From contig NW_017265150.1 of the NCBI RefSeq assembly GCF_001638985.1, positions 434,001 through 498,000 on the forward strand: a stretch of DNA of 64,000 nucleotides, read 5' to 3'. The position numbers and the translations under genes are program-made. Under the pieces are notes generated by a model. It was given only the letters and a program-made list of their open reading frames with translations. It made no database searches and had not been told where the DNA came from. This stretch comes from Phycomyces blakesleeanus NRRL 1555(-). Lineage: Eukaryota; Mucoromycota; Mucoromycetes; Mucorales; Phycomycetaceae. Of this stretch, positions 11,041 to 22,826 are shown piece after piece (position 1 is the first letter of the stretch; each line of letters begins with the position of its first letter).

Positions 11041-14000
11041 ATGCAAAAGAATACAAGACAAGAAACATATAAAATCGTTAAGACTCGCCCCCCTAAAAGG
11101 CAAGGCGAACTTAACTTTAGCATCAATTCAGGTGTTTTTACCTGCTCTGAATGCGAAAAAGAGTTCGAAAAGCCTTGGTTACTGAAAAGGCATTCGAAGG
11201 TTCACCATATAAGTAATCAAATGGCAACCAATACTGTACTCGACGAACCCGAGCAGGCCGAATTGATAGTCGAGAACACTATTCCGGATGCTAATGCATT
11301 TGATTACTCGAGTGACGAAGATGACTCCTCCAGTATCGGGGATGAAGAAGACAACATTGTAGACGAGGAAAACGATATTGTCGATAATTTCTTTGATATT
11401 GAAATGAACAGTAATCCAGTTTTCAACGCGTTCTCTGACATGTTTTCTTCTGCTGCTGCTGCTGATGAGGTATCAATGACCGATGATGACTCTGAGATCC
11501 CGGAAGAAGTCTTTGAGACAATTGGCGCTGTAAATGACCCTACAAGCTGTTATCCTTTTCGCGATCTTCAAACCATGATCCTTTTCGCTTTTATCGATGG
11601 GGATAATGACATGATCTCCCAGCGAATGTTGAAGAAGATACTGCTTGCGATGAACTTGATCATTAAGATCCAGCAAGAAACTCCCATAGGAAGAACATTT
11701 AAGTTACCTCGTTTGGATGCTCTTTTAAATTATCAGGCAAGAAAGAAGTCCAAGATGCCTGTCTTTCCTTCACAAAGAATATCAGTACCTGGATCAAACG
11801 GGAACGCATTCGCCCACATTAACCTTCCGTCCGACCACTTGAGATTTCTTATGGCAAACCCAAAGAAATCCAAGTTGATCTCGTCCATGCCCGATCGTAC
11901 CCCAAACCAATCGATCTGTTTGGAACAAGGTGAAAAGTGGAGAACCCACCATCTCTTTCAGCAGCCTATGCACACTGTAAATGGTATAGATGTCTGGTTT
12001 GGAAACATCGTTTACTTGAAGACAAACGATTGCAGCATCCGCTTTTTGGTTGAATCGTTCCACACGGCAAATAAAAACATTTTTGCGAGAGGGTATCTGG
12101 TCAGAGCGATTTCGATTGTATGCTATGGCGTTGAGGTTGCTGTTACCGATCTTAGAGTAGAGCAGATCTCTCACGTTGACACCACTCCTGTTGAAAGAGA
12201 TCACTACTACAGTATCTCAAGTAGCCTTACCAGATTGAGTCCTGCTCATGACTTTCTTCTTTTTGGAGTTCATCCAATGAAGAAGCCTATGCCTCTTTCT
12301 GTTTTGCCCGGTAATGTAGATCGCGATGCAGTGTTTTACAAAGTTAGGATTGTTTCAATCATCCTTTTTACAGACGACACTTCCGGCAATCGTTCAAAGC
12401 AGTACAATCCGTTTGAAAGCTGGTTAATGAGATGCGCTGCCTTGCCTTTTAAGGATCGAAATTCGATAGCAAACATCCAGTTTCTTTCTACAATCCCTAA
12501 GAAAGATGGTGCAAATGGTATGTCTCTTCTGCCAGCAATCGTTGATGACTTTAAGAAACTCGAGAAAGGTGTAAAAATGTTCTCCGCTGAAGACAATGAG
12601 TATGTTCTGGTTGTTGCTCCCATCCTTTGGATTGAGGCTGACACGCCATGTCATTCGGAACTTTGCGGATTGCTTGGGCCGGCCACCACATTTCCTTGCA
12701 GAAGATGCTACATCGAACTTAGACGTGCAAAAGACTTTGTGAAGGACTTGTCCTACTTCTGTGAGTGCCATGAGAGACGAACTCGAGAGCACTATGTTCT
12801 TGCAAACTCGTCACCTGGCAGAGACACTGAGATCCCAAATGCTCCGAAAATTGGAATGAACACGCCTGCAAACGAGATAAGCTTTAGAGATCGTTCGACT
12901 GGCCGCTTATTAGAATTGCAGTCGTTTGATCCAGAAAAGGATACACCAGTGGAAATCCTCCACACGATACTTCTTGGTGTTGCAAAGTATATGGTAATTG
13001 ACTTGGTTAAGGTCGTGCTTAAGAATGACACAGCCACAATAGCAAGACTTTCAGAATTCTTGACAGATTACACGCGATCAACTGGTCTATCAAGAAAGTT
13101 CACCCGAAACTTGAGACATAGTGGTTCATTCCTCGGTAGAGATTTCAAGGTTCTGCTTCAAATACTTCCTGTAATTCTGATTACAGAATTCTCTGGAAAT
13201 CATGAGCTAGACCTTGTAATACCATGCTTTGTTGAACTTGGCCGATTGTGTTCTCTGGTATTCGTTCGTCAGGTGACATCAGACTTTGATAACTATATTA
13301 TCAGAGTAGATAATGCAGTGAAGCGCTTGATCAGAGCATTATTTGACTACGATAAAGGAACCAAGAACGAGCTCCACAAGGCATATTGCACCAAGCCGAA
13401 AGTTCATTACTTGACACATCTCAAGGAAGATATAATTCGTTTTGGCCCAGCCCTCAATTATGAAACAGAAAAGGGCGAACAGTTCAATAAGCACATTCGC
13501 GAACATCTGTTTCATACGAATCGCCAAAACACTTCCAGGGATGTTTGCCTAAAGTTTGCAAAGCAGGTAGCATTGCAACATGTAATTGACGGCGGGTCGT
13601 GGATTAATAGCTCTGGCAACCGAGAGAAGTCTGGAACTGGAATAGAGAGGTTCATTAAGGACAACAATGAATCTTTGTTCTATTACACCTTCTTTGGCGG
13701 CTCGAGAGAGCTAAAGGACAACAACGACACTGGAGATATTGAAGATGACGCCGTCCAAAACAACAGTTTTGGCGCGTTTGTTTTTAAAGATGATCCAATC
13801 TCTCGCCCTCGTATAGGACTTGTCTCAGGCTCTGTTGTTAAGTTTCTTAGCATTGTTCCTCGTACGGATAATGACAGAAACAATAACTATGCCAAGGCTG
13901 TAATGACAGGTGAGCATTCTGATGTTGCTAACATGAATCTCGTTTGTAAGTTAGATTTGCACATTTTCCGCAACCCATTTTACATTGTAAATTTGAGCAA

Positions 14001-14049
14001 GTTCGGTTCCTACTGGTTCATTTTCAATAATATTCTTTTTGATGAATAA
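11041..14049 (+). CDS. intronless 1002-aa C2H2 zinc-finger, transposase-like protein
   Basis: A single uninterrupted ORF of 1002 aa. Near residues 35-57 is a C2H2 finger (CSECEKEFEKPWLLKRHSKVHH), then a Glu/Asp-rich stretch (about 75-120). Further on come a Cys-rich knuckle (SELCGLLGPATTFPCRRC, about residue 540), a block like PVEILHTILLGVAKYM (about 640) and a C-terminal block PKVHYLTHLKEDIIRFGP with TEKGEQFNKHIREH and TNRQNTSRDVCLKFA (about 780-840). These last blocks resemble the C-terminal core of large fungal transposase-derived proteins with a similar LHxLLGV and SNRxxPSRDI pattern; this family link is from memory and not certain. The frame is intact, so the gene may be active or domesticated. 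It is unusual here for lacking introns between genes with 3-11 of them. No flanking terminal repeats or target duplication were found. Confidence 0.6.
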   Translation: MQKNTRQETYKIVKTRPPKRQGELNFSINSGVFTCSECEKEFEKPWLLKRHSKVHHISNQMATNTVLDEPEQAELIVENTIPDANAFDYSSDEDDSSSIGDEEDNIVDEENDIVDNFFDIEMNSNPVFNAFSDMFSSAAAADEVSMTDDDSEIPEEVFETIGAVNDPTSCYPFRDLQTMILFAFIDGDNDMISQRMLKKILLAMNLIIKIQQETPIGRTFKLPRLDALLNYQARKKSKMPVFPSQRISVPGSNGNAFAHINLPSDHLRFLMANPKKSKLISSMPDRTPNQSICLEQGEKWRTHHLFQQPMHTVNGIDVWFGNIVYLKTNDCSIRFLVESFHTANKNIFARGYLVRAISIVCYGVEVAVTDLRVEQISHVDTTPVERDHYYSISSSLTRLSPAHDFLLFGVHPMKKPMPLSVLPGNVDRDAVFYKVRIVSIILFTDDTSGNRSKQYNPFESWLMRCAALPFKDRNSIANIQFLSTIPKKDGANGMSLLPAIVDDFKKLEKGVKMFSAEDNEYVLVVAPILWIEADTPCHSELCGLLGPATTFPCRRCYIELRRAKDFVKDLSYFCECHERRTREHYVLANSSPGRDTEIPNAPKIGMNTPANEISFRDRSTGRLLELQSFDPEKDTPVEILHTILLGVAKYMVIDLVKVVLKNDTATIARLSEFLTDYTRSTGLSRKFTRNLRHSGSFLGRDFKVLLQILPVILITEFSGNHELDLVIPCFVELGRLCSLVFVRQVTSDFDNYIIRVDNAVKRLIRALFDYDKGTKNELHKAYCTKPKVHYLTHLKEDIIRFGPALNYETEKGEQFNKHIREHLFHTNRQNTSRDVCLKFAKQVALQHVIDGGSWINSSGNREKSGTGIERFIKDNNESLFYYTFFGGSRELKDNNDTGDIEDDAVQNNSFGAFVFKDDPISRPRIGLVSGSVVKFLSIVPRTDNDRNNNYAKAVMTGEHSDVANMNLVCKLDLHIFRNPFYIVNLSKFGSYWFIFNNILFDE

Positions 14050-14782
14050 AATGATGCTACTTCTTTATTATTATTATAATTATTATTTGAACCTTCTGTT
14101 TTCTTCTTCTCAACATCAATTTTTTTGCGTAATTTCTGTGAAGTCATTTTTTGGTTACTCAAACCAACCCCCAACTTTCCTTAATAAATCCTTTGTCTCA
14201 CTTGAACACTTTCTGACTTCCCTAACAGTTTTTTTTCTTACTTTAAAAGCCCACAAGTAGTACTGAACTTAATTTTATCCTTTATTCGGATGAAAAAAAT
14301 TGAGTACGAAAACAAATTACAATATTTTGGCCTCTAAGCCAATCATATTGCTTAGGTGCCAATTTTCACCCAAAATGATAACAAAAATCTCTGGTGGTGA
14401 TATAAATTATTGATATATTTTTGTACAGATATACATTTTCTATCATTAAAATCTATTTATTAGACAAGTAGCAATTCTTTAACTGATGTCTTGGTTTTTC
14501 TTTTCTTACAAACGATTAATATCCAGTGTTCCTTGTATATGATCAGAGGCTTAGAATAATCAAGTTTTCAAATTCAAGTACACAAATAAAAATAAATAAA
14601 CAAGACTGACAGACAGCAAAATATACGCGCTAAATAAACCAGTACGCGTCGCGTATCGATAATTATCGACTTCTTCTATCTCTTTCTCTCTTTTTTTTTA
14701 AAAAAAAAATTAGTCACACAAGTCAAAGTATTAATTTGACCATTAATTCTAATTGCTTAAGTACATATACATACATATAAAC
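14050..14782. other. spacer ending in the RAD5-like promoter
   Basis: No gene seen. The first 300 bases are the AT-rich 3' flank of the zinc-finger ORF. From about 14580 the sequence becomes promoter-like, with ACGCG cores and an A/T-rich leader before the RAD5-type start codon. Confidence 0.5.
14625..14654. promoter_or_regulatory. cluster of ACGCG (MCB-like) boxes upstream of RAD5-like gene
   Basis: Seen: ACGCG at 14625-14629, ACGCGT at 14644-14649 and the reverse-oriented TCGCGT at 14649-14654, about 130-160 bases before the ATG at 14783. In fungi the MluI cell-cycle box ACGCGT is bound by MBF and drives G1/S expression of replication and repair genes, so the location before a Rad5-type repair gene makes functional sense. 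The CG-rich island stands out from its AT-rich surroundings. Confidence 0.55.
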
Positions 14783-17700
14783 ATGTCTCAAGTAGAGATC
14801 TCGATCGCTGAAAAGCTGTCTCAATTACGCAACATTGTTGGCAATGAGACCTCGGATGCACAATTATACAACCTCTTGAACCAATCCAAAGGAGATCTCG
14901 AAAAGGCTGTCAATGCACACTTTTCATGCATGGATATTGATTCATCCCCACAATCATCACAAGTCGAATCTCAAACCACCTCAGAATCATCATCAACCTT
15001 ACGCTCAATACCTACGAGATCAACTAGACTTTCAACAGCCAATAAAAGACAATACACAATACCAAAAGTTAAACAGCCTAAACGAGCAATTCAAAGTTAT
15101 TATATTGGTGATCTTGTAGTCGCAGGTAATAATTAATGCAATTTTAAAAGTAATATAATAGTAATAATCCAAATATTTATCATATTAATTAAATAAATAA
15201 ATAAAAATATTATAAATCCATAAAGAACAAAAAAAAAACATTTAGTCTTTTTTTTCTCTTTCTTTGCTTTTTTTTTGCGTCTTTTGCTTCTTTGCTTCTT
15301 CTTATCCTCCCTTCCAATTTCTGCCAGGTTGGTCCCTGTGCAAAGGGGAAAGCCCAATAAGGGAAGGAGACGGCATCGTTTTGAGTCGATCGACTCACTC
15401 TGCCCATCCCCAAAAGAAAAGACGAGGATATGGACAAAAGGTGTACGAAGACACCATTGTTAGATTTACCACCCTCAATGGACAGGAAGTCGGAAGACTA
15501 CCAAAAGATGTATCGAAATACGTTGCTAGACTTTTAGATCGAAATATGTGTACATTTAAGGGCAAGGTTGTCTATTGCTCGCCTGTCCTCACAGTAGGCG
15601 AAGACATCATTGTCCAGCTTAATTGTTATTTCTCTGCGTCTGCTTTTAAGGACAAAGAACCTAATAACCCTTCAAACCTGTTCTTCCAACCAGTATCAAT
15701 GCGCACAAAAGAAACAGACGAAAAATACAGTAGAGATGGAGCATTGGCCTTATTAGGAATCTTGCGTGGGGTTGGATTAAGACCATCGAGATCGGCTATA
15801 AAGACCATGGCTACAAATGGGGACGAATCTCAAATACGGGATCTGATTGAACAAGCAGTATCTACAATGGATCAGCCTGCTACCGAAGAAAAAGAGAAAG
15901 GAGTCGAAGATTGCGATGAAGATGATGATAAGAAAGAAGTGACAGATGGGCAATTGGATACAATTTATGAAAAAGCTCAGATGTTTGATGCCCAGATACA
16001 ACCAATGGATGAGCCAGAAAGCATGTCATTGTGTCTAAAACCATATCAAAAAAGAGTAAGTGTCATAGATATATTAAAACAAGCAAAACGAATAAGTGGT
16101 CGAGAGATTGATTAGTTGACATGTCTTTATTTTATCTAGGCCCTTGCTTGGATGTCTTTGAAAGAGTCGACAACCTATGAGGATGGTGATGTAGATATGA
16201 GGGCTATGCACCCACTCTGGGAAGAATATATATTTCCGACAGACCCTGACGCACCAGATAATGTCACAAGGCACTTTTATATGAACCCTTACTCAGGTGA
16301 ATTAAGTCTTACATTCCCAGAATCAAATTCAAGAGAAAGGGGAGGCATTTTGGCAGACGGTAAGTTAGATAATACGCAGCGTATTACTTAAATAGTAATT
16401 CTCATATAATCTTGATTAGAAATGGGATTGGGCAAGACTATCGAGATGCTCAGTTTGATCCACGCAAATCGATTCAAACCTGGTATGCTCGTTCCCACAC
16501 CCAAGAAATCAAAATCACCTACGACACTCGTTGTTTGTCCAATGACCCTGCTAGCACAATGGAGAGATGAAATGATACGTGGATCAAAGCCGGGTACACT
16601 CACAGTTGATGTATATTATGGCGACGGGCGAAATTCGGGGACGAGAAGTGTGTTTAACGCCTGGGATGGCTCAGCGCCTGATGTGCTGGTAACCACATAT
16701 GGTACAGTCATGTCAGAGTGGGAGAAACCAGACAGTAAGCTATTCAACATCGAGTTTTGGCGTGTCGTATTGGATGAAGCCCATCACATTAAAAACCGCC
16801 AAAGCAAAACCTCCCAAGCATGCTGTGCCCTGAAAGCACAAAGAAGATGGGCATTATCTGGCACACCAATTCAGGTAAAATTAGAAGATGATTCAAACCA
16901 ATTGTAAAACATTCATCATTAAATATTATTAAGACATACTCAACTTATATATCTTCAATTAGAACAAACTAGAGGATCTATTCTCTCTTGTAAAATTCCT
17001 CAAACACGAGCCATGGTAAGACTTTCTTTATTTCATCCAATAATACAAAAACAAAGAGTCTAACTAATAGCTGTATAGGTCAAATTATACATTCTGGCGA
17101 ACATTCATCACAATTCCTTTCGAGAAAAAGGACCCTGGCGCACTTTCTGCAGTCAAGAGAGTGTTGGAGCCTATTGTCTTACGACGCACCAAAGCCATGC
17201 GAGACCAAAATGGAGATCCAATGGTGTCTCTTCCAGAAAAGAAGATCAATATCGAGTACCTTGATTTCACACCACAAGAACAAGAAATCTATGACTCACT
17301 TTACAAAGATTCAAAGACGAAGTTTTCCTACTATTGTGCTTCTGGAAAAGCGCTCAGCAACTATGCAAGTATCTTTCAGCTTCTGATGAGACTTCGACAA
17401 GTAAGCTGCCATCCATCTCTTGTCCTTAATAGCAAAAAGAGTGGCGAGAATAGCGAAATCATGACCGAGAACGGGGGAATAGTTTCATTAGAAGATTTAA
17501 TCGAAAAATACAGTAAAGATGGGGGAGATGCGCCTGTCAAAGAGACCCCGTCTTACAGCGTCGGTGTGTTGCAAAACTTGTTGAATCGTCAAAAAGGAAC
17601 CCAACAAGAAAGTGACGAATCAGGGACGGCAATGGAAATTGATAACGAGTGTCCAATATGCTTCGAGATAGTGGATTCAATGATTATGTTAAAGTGTGCG

Positions 17701-18702
17701 CACATGGCATGTCGACCATGTGTTATGGATTATCTCCAGGTAATTATACATATAGCGATTTTCATAGCATTTTTACATATTTTGTTATTACCTAGAAACT
17801 TGAGGATTCTGGTGTTCCGGGAGAATGTCCCATCTGTAGGCAAGGGCCTGTAAGCCAGGATGACCTTCTTGAAGTATCTCAAGTACAAAAAGAATCCGGT
17901 CAGGTATCAGACCAGGATGCACAGAACGGTGCATACTCCGCCGCTGTTAATGTTCGCCGTGCAGTGGGTGGATACAAACCATCTACAAAGATTAACGCGA
18001 TGCTATCTCACATACGTCTCTATCAGAGTGAAGGACGAAAGACTGTCGTATTTTCCCAGTTCACCAGTTTCTTGGACATAATCCAGATCGCACTACAAGA
18101 AGCCAATATCTCCTTCGCACGCTTGGATGGGTCTCAAAGTCAAGCTCAGCGCGAAAAGGTCCTATCGAACTTTTCTTCTGAAAACAAGGAACAAAAGACA
18201 GATGTGCTTCTTATCAGTCTAAGAGCAGGTGGTGTAGGCCTCAACTTGACATGCACTAACCGTGTGCTTCTTATGGTAAGAATGTTTTCTATTCTGTAAT
18301 CAAAGAGGATTGTACTATTTTCACTAACAAAAAAAATTGATTATCTTTTAATAATAAAATATAGGATCCCTGGTGGAACTTTGCGGTCGAAGCACAAGCA
18401 ATTGATCGTGTGCACAGGTTGGGTCAAACAAAGGATGTGGTTGTGACCCGTTTCATTATGAAGGATACAGTAGAAGAACGAATTCTAGAGATCCAAGACA
18501 GGAAACATGTAGGTGTTATTTTGAGCTGTAGAAGAAAACCTTTGTTTCTTATATACCTATATTTATATATCTGTTTTTATTTTTTATATGTTTTCTGTAG
18601 GTCTTGACAAGTCAACTTTATATGTCCAAAGAAGAATCAAAGGTTAACCAGCTTCAAGACCTACAGATCTTGTTCAGCTCTAGTAAAAAATATGTAAATT
18701 GA
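14783..18702 (+). CDS. RAD5: Rad5/HLTF-type helicase and RING ubiquitin ligase
   Basis: Nine exons: 14783-15125, 15328-16055, 16140-16359, 16420-16874, 16963-17015, 17079-17739, 17796-18275, 18365-18508, 18601-18702. Phases close to 1061 aa; yeast Rad5 is 1169. Order: a UBA-like N-terminal helix pair (about 1-50), Ser/Thr linker, HIRAN domain (from [11 protein letters not shown] through [11 protein letters not shown]), SNF2 helicase motif [13 protein letters not shown] (about 430), DEAH box [10 protein letters not shown] (about 548), and the C3HC4 RING starting [14 protein letters not shown] (about 790) and ending CPICR, lying inside the helicase. The helicase C-terminal lobe has [24 protein letters not shown] and [12 protein letters not shown]. 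The family poly-ubiquitinates PCNA and reverses stalled forks in the nucleus. The ATG at 14783 is the first ATG of the frame. Confidence 0.94.
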
Positions 18703-19305
18703 ACAAACTCAAAAAAGTAATAATGATAACAATAGCAAAAATATATGATAAAGTATCAGATTCATAAACATTAACATTCTTCATACAAACTAACATAATA
18801 CAGTAATAATATCTTCAAAGCATAAACATGTTCCTTCCTTTCTTTATTTTAAACTTAATGTAATAGAAAAGAGCCTTTTAAATTTGTGCTGTACATTTTC
18901 ATCTTTTGTAACTTGAAAACAAAATAGAATCAAAGACCTCCTTCTTTGGTAGTCTCCGGGTATCTCCTTGAAGAATAATTGAAATGACATTGATATTCTA
19001 GGGAAGACAAGCCTTCTGCGGAAATCATAAAGTGATGATTAAGAGAATAGAAGAAGATTGAAACAGGTGTTTTAACTATTGCTTTTCTTTTTCTTTTTTA
19101 AAAAAGAAAAATCTCTATTGTCTTATTTAGTGCCGTTTGAGAATTGTGAGCTTTGTATTGTATGATTATTGCAAGATATAAAAAGCAGTCAATGAATTAA
19201 TATAATGAAAACAAAAATACTATGAAGAGGATGAGGCGGGGGGGGGGGGGGGGGGGGTTTGGTTAAAACAAAAAAAAAGAAGGACATTCAAACACATCAG
19301 ATGAA
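18703..19305. other. convergent 3' spacer
   Basis: No gene seen. AT-rich 3' flanks of the RAD5-like and Zap1-like genes converge here; it includes a short A/T hairpin (TTTTTCTTTTTTA against AAAAAAGAAAAA at about 19086-19112) that could serve as a bidirectional 3' end signal, and a G20 run. Confidence 0.5.
19238..19257. repeat. G20 homopolymer
   Basis: A run of 20 G on the + strand about 50 bases beyond the stop codon of the Zap1-like gene. On the transcribed sense strand of that gene it would be a C run in the 3' UTR. Confidence 0.9.
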
Positions 19306-21026
19306 TTAGTCTTTTGCTGTAGATTGATTAGTGTCAGCAACTTGTATTATTGGCCCAAACTTGTTTCTTTGGCCTTGTTGTCTTGAGTGAGTTTTAACGT
19401 GTCTTGCGACTTGATCAGCTCGAGGGAATGATTTACCACATGGAATAAAAGAGCATCTGAATGGGCGTTCTCCAGTATGAACCCTCATCTAGATAGATTC
19501 ATCGATATATATATATATATATTAATATATATATCATAAGGCCAATGATTTAGATCTTACATGTTTTGTCAGGTTGCTGCTCTCAGAAAACCTTTTTTCA
19601 CAGCCTTGGTATTTACAAGCGAATGGTTTTTCACCAGAATGTACTCGACGATGAATTGTCAAGGCTCCAGAGATCGAGAACTGTTTTTCACAGCCTTTTT
19701 CGGGGCACTTGTACGGCTTCTCTCCAGTATGAGTTCGCAAATGCTGAGTTATTATATTTGCTTCTGAGAAACGTTTCTTGCACAAACTACATTGATATGG
19801 CTTATCCCCTACACAAATTTAGAGAAATCAAAAAAATGCATATTAGAAAGTGGATAGGATACACATCAGTCATGTTTACCTGTGTGGGTTTGGATATGAC
19901 GCATCACCTTTTGCCGCTGTGAAAACACTTTCCCCTCACGATCACATTTTTCCCAAAGACAGATGTATTCACTCCGACCAGAGCCAACATGTATATCTGA
20001 CAAGTGGCCTGTCAATTCATCAAATGTCTCAAATCGGTCTCTACAGTTTATCCAGCGGCAATAATGAAGAAGTTGGCCAAGATGGTTTGTGAGATGGCTA
20101 AAAAGATCTTTGGAATCTTCTGTGGACACTGTACAAGATTCCCAATGACATTTAAAATCAATTGTACGACCACTCAAGTGTATTTTGAAAAGATGGGGTG
20201 CCAGATCATCAAGGGTACTAAAGGTAGCCGAGCAAGCTAACCATTTGCACAGCATTTGCTCTCTGTCCGCATCTGAGCGTTTTCGTTTCTGACTATTGGG
20301 TCCATTAGTTTGCTCAGTCACCGTCTCTGCTGCTGTCACAGGCGGGAGTGAAGTAAAACTAGTTTGATGCTCTCTGGGAACCGCATTTTTTCGAGATGTA
20401 TTTTGTGTAATTTGGGCTACTGATTCTGCTGAAGCCACTGACGACACTGACGCTACTGACGCCGATGGTGATACAGATCGGGTTGGAGGCCGTTGTACTT
20501 CTTGGGGTGTTTGTATTGAAGGTGGTTTAGAAGGCTGGGTAGATATATTTGTTGCTGCGCTCTCTTTTTCAACGGCTGCCATTGGACAACACTCGGCACA
20601 ACAGTCATCAACGGCAGCAATAGCCATTGGGATGCCTGGAAGAGTATTTTGGGGCTGAGGGGGTCGACTGGTAAGTTGTGGTCGTGAGCTGATTGAGGGA
20701 GCAATTGGGCGAGGTCTAGCAATAACATTTGGTGCAAATTCTTGTGATGAAGATGCTTGTGGTGCAGGTCTTGCTATAGGAATTGGGTGTGGCAACGTTA
20801 CTCCGGGGTAAAATAACTGTCTTTGAGCTTGAAGGATGGTCTGTGCATTAGTAAGGGTAGGATCTGTAAGGAAGTAGAACAATCGGCTGTGATGATGATG
20901 AGAGGATATGTTAGGTTCATTTGGTTTTGGAATAGTAGGCTGGTTAAAGTAGTGTTGGTGAAATGGAGGGCCATGGTGATGCTGAGACATTGAAGTAGCA
21001 ACGGAAGATAAACAGCATGAGTGCAT
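19306..21026 (-). CDS. Zap1-like C2H2 zinc-finger transcription factor
   Basis: Three exons: 21026-19880, 19808-19561, 19488-19306; phases close to 525 aa. The N-terminal 235 residues are His/Pro/Gln/Ser-rich and disordered; a CCAECCPMA patch near residue 145 is Cys-rich. The C-terminal half holds about seven to eight C2H2 fingers: CKWLAC, CHWESC, CRWINC and CLWEKC finger starts of the paired Zap1 type, then linker-joined fingers with [29 protein letters not shown] and [14 protein letters not shown]. The arrangement and motifs ([41 protein letters not shown]) closely follow yeast Zap1, the zinc-responsive activator whose first fingers sense zinc. By inference it regulates zinc uptake genes in the nucleus. 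An internal ATG at codon 13 is an alternative start. It converges on RAD5. Confidence 0.75.
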
Positions 21027-21424
21027 TGTAGATTGCTTTTATGCTTTTATCTTTCTATTATATATGTACAACAAATTAAAGGAACAATTGTATAGTTGAA
21101 GAAAATATTTTTTTTGTAATAAATAAATAAAATAAATAAATAAACAAATTAGCAAGAGGGCCTGAGAAGGTGGAGTATGTAAGCAAAAGGTGTAAGTCAG
21201 ACGTTCAACAAATAAAACAAGTTACTCCAACCCAGTCAAAAATATTTTTTTCTTATTCCAGTATCCTGTATTTTTAAAAGCCGCCTAAATAAATCCAGGG
21301 AAAGCGCAGAAATGTCAAAAAAAAAGCGTACATTTTTTTAGGGAATAACGGAATTAACAAGGAACACTAACATTTTTTTTTATCCTGGGATGTACACTAG
21401 GTGCTATTCGGGAAGCTCACTTCC

Positions 21425-21768
21425 GGTATATCTTCAATGATATTTTCTTTGTCACTAACAGAATTGTAGCTATTACTACCTTAAACATTCGATGTCTCGA
21501 GCTAGAAGACTCTACACAGAACACATGTTAATATCTTAAATACTTAGCTTTTGGGCATATCATTTCCTCAATAAACTATACAAAAAAAAGACTTCCAGCA
21601 TATATTTAACGACGTCCCCCTTGTCACCAGCTAAATTGCCACTATTTCTATTTCAAACATTAAAAGTCTAGAACTAGAAGACTCTATTAAATACAAAACT
21701 TGAATTTTTAATTACCTAACCTTCAAGTATATAATTCCTTCAATAAACAATACCAAAAAATACTAATG
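21425..21768. repeat. diverged tandem duplication, two units of about 170 bp
   Basis: The first unit runs from about 21425 to 21593, the second from about 21597 to 21768. Shared landmarks in the same order are TTGTCAC (21449, 21626), ATT..AAACATT (near 21481 and 21651), the CTAGAAGACTCTA word (21502, 21673) and TTCCTCAATAAACtATAC against TTCCTTCAATAAACAATAC (near 21566 and 21736). Overall identity is moderate, so the event is old. Confidence 0.65.
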
Positions 21769-22818
21769 TTTTTTTTTAACATGTAGATAATTGTCATTAA
21801 ATTACAGGCTTCTTTCAAGATCTAGACTATTTTTTTTTTCAGTATGAGATACAATGATAAAATACAGACTTTAGTATATTGGATACAAAATCTATACCAG
21901 AGTGATTTTCTTTGGTATTCGAAGGCGGATATTAACGCCAGTGTATTGTTTAGAGTATATTTTATTTATTTATTTGATAAGTTCTTATATGTCTGGTACA
22001 CGAGTTACATTATATGACTCTAATGAAAACTGGAAAAATAAAAGGAACCACCTGCAAATACAAATCCAAGCGCTGATGTCCTTTAATTTTTGGCTATATA
22101 TGTGTTAATATGAAATGTATATGTTTCCCTGTGTATAATACTTAATAATACTATTGGTTTATTAGTCAAATCACCAAATCTCAAAGTATAGCTGTTTATA
22201 CATAATGTGTTTGCTAAGAGCGTAGTTTAATTCATGTCTACTTCTCTCAAATAGCTACAAGTTTTCTTCTATCTAAGATCTTTAGGTGTTGTTGAAGCTC
22301 GTATTTCCAACTGATTGAAATAACATGCTATAGTTAGATTAATATTCATCTTAATGTGTTGTATTTTTGTTTTTAAGTTTATACAATTGTATGCGTAAGT
22401 AAGTTCAACTATAAAATCATGTAATCAAGAAACAATTTGCTACTGTATAACACACTCTACGTGTTACTGAATATGACATTCCTGGCTTTCTTCCTTTCTA
22501 ATCACTTCCATTGTATCATATGACAGGTCGATGTATACATTAGATTACCTGAATAGGTGATAAAGACCAATCAAATGCATACAAAGAGAGAAATCATCGA
22601 AGCACTCGTGGATGATAAGTTCTTATATTTCCATTATTGGCATTTTCAGATTATTTTCCAGCATATCAAAGAAAGATAGAGAAAGAAATTAAGCTTTTCA
22701 TACATATCTGTGTTTACCAATAATAATTTTGAACATTGCCTGAACAGTTTGGATCTTTTGGCATACATTAGCTGGAGATTGGCTACTTTGATAATATGCG
22801 GGCTGGTATAATATTTAG

Positions 22819-22826
22819 TATATATA
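22819..22826 (+). promoter_or_regulatory. TATA box of the methyltransferase gene
   Basis: TATATATA lies 82 bases before the ATG at 22908, in a stretch without extended TA repeats and followed by a C-containing leader. The position suits a short leader of about 50 bases. Confidence 0.45.

Noticed and set aside
14283..14400. Right terminal repeat for the transposase-like ORF
   Set aside because: GGCACCT-type words near 9868 and 14354 are too short and do not extend into a convincing inverted repeat.
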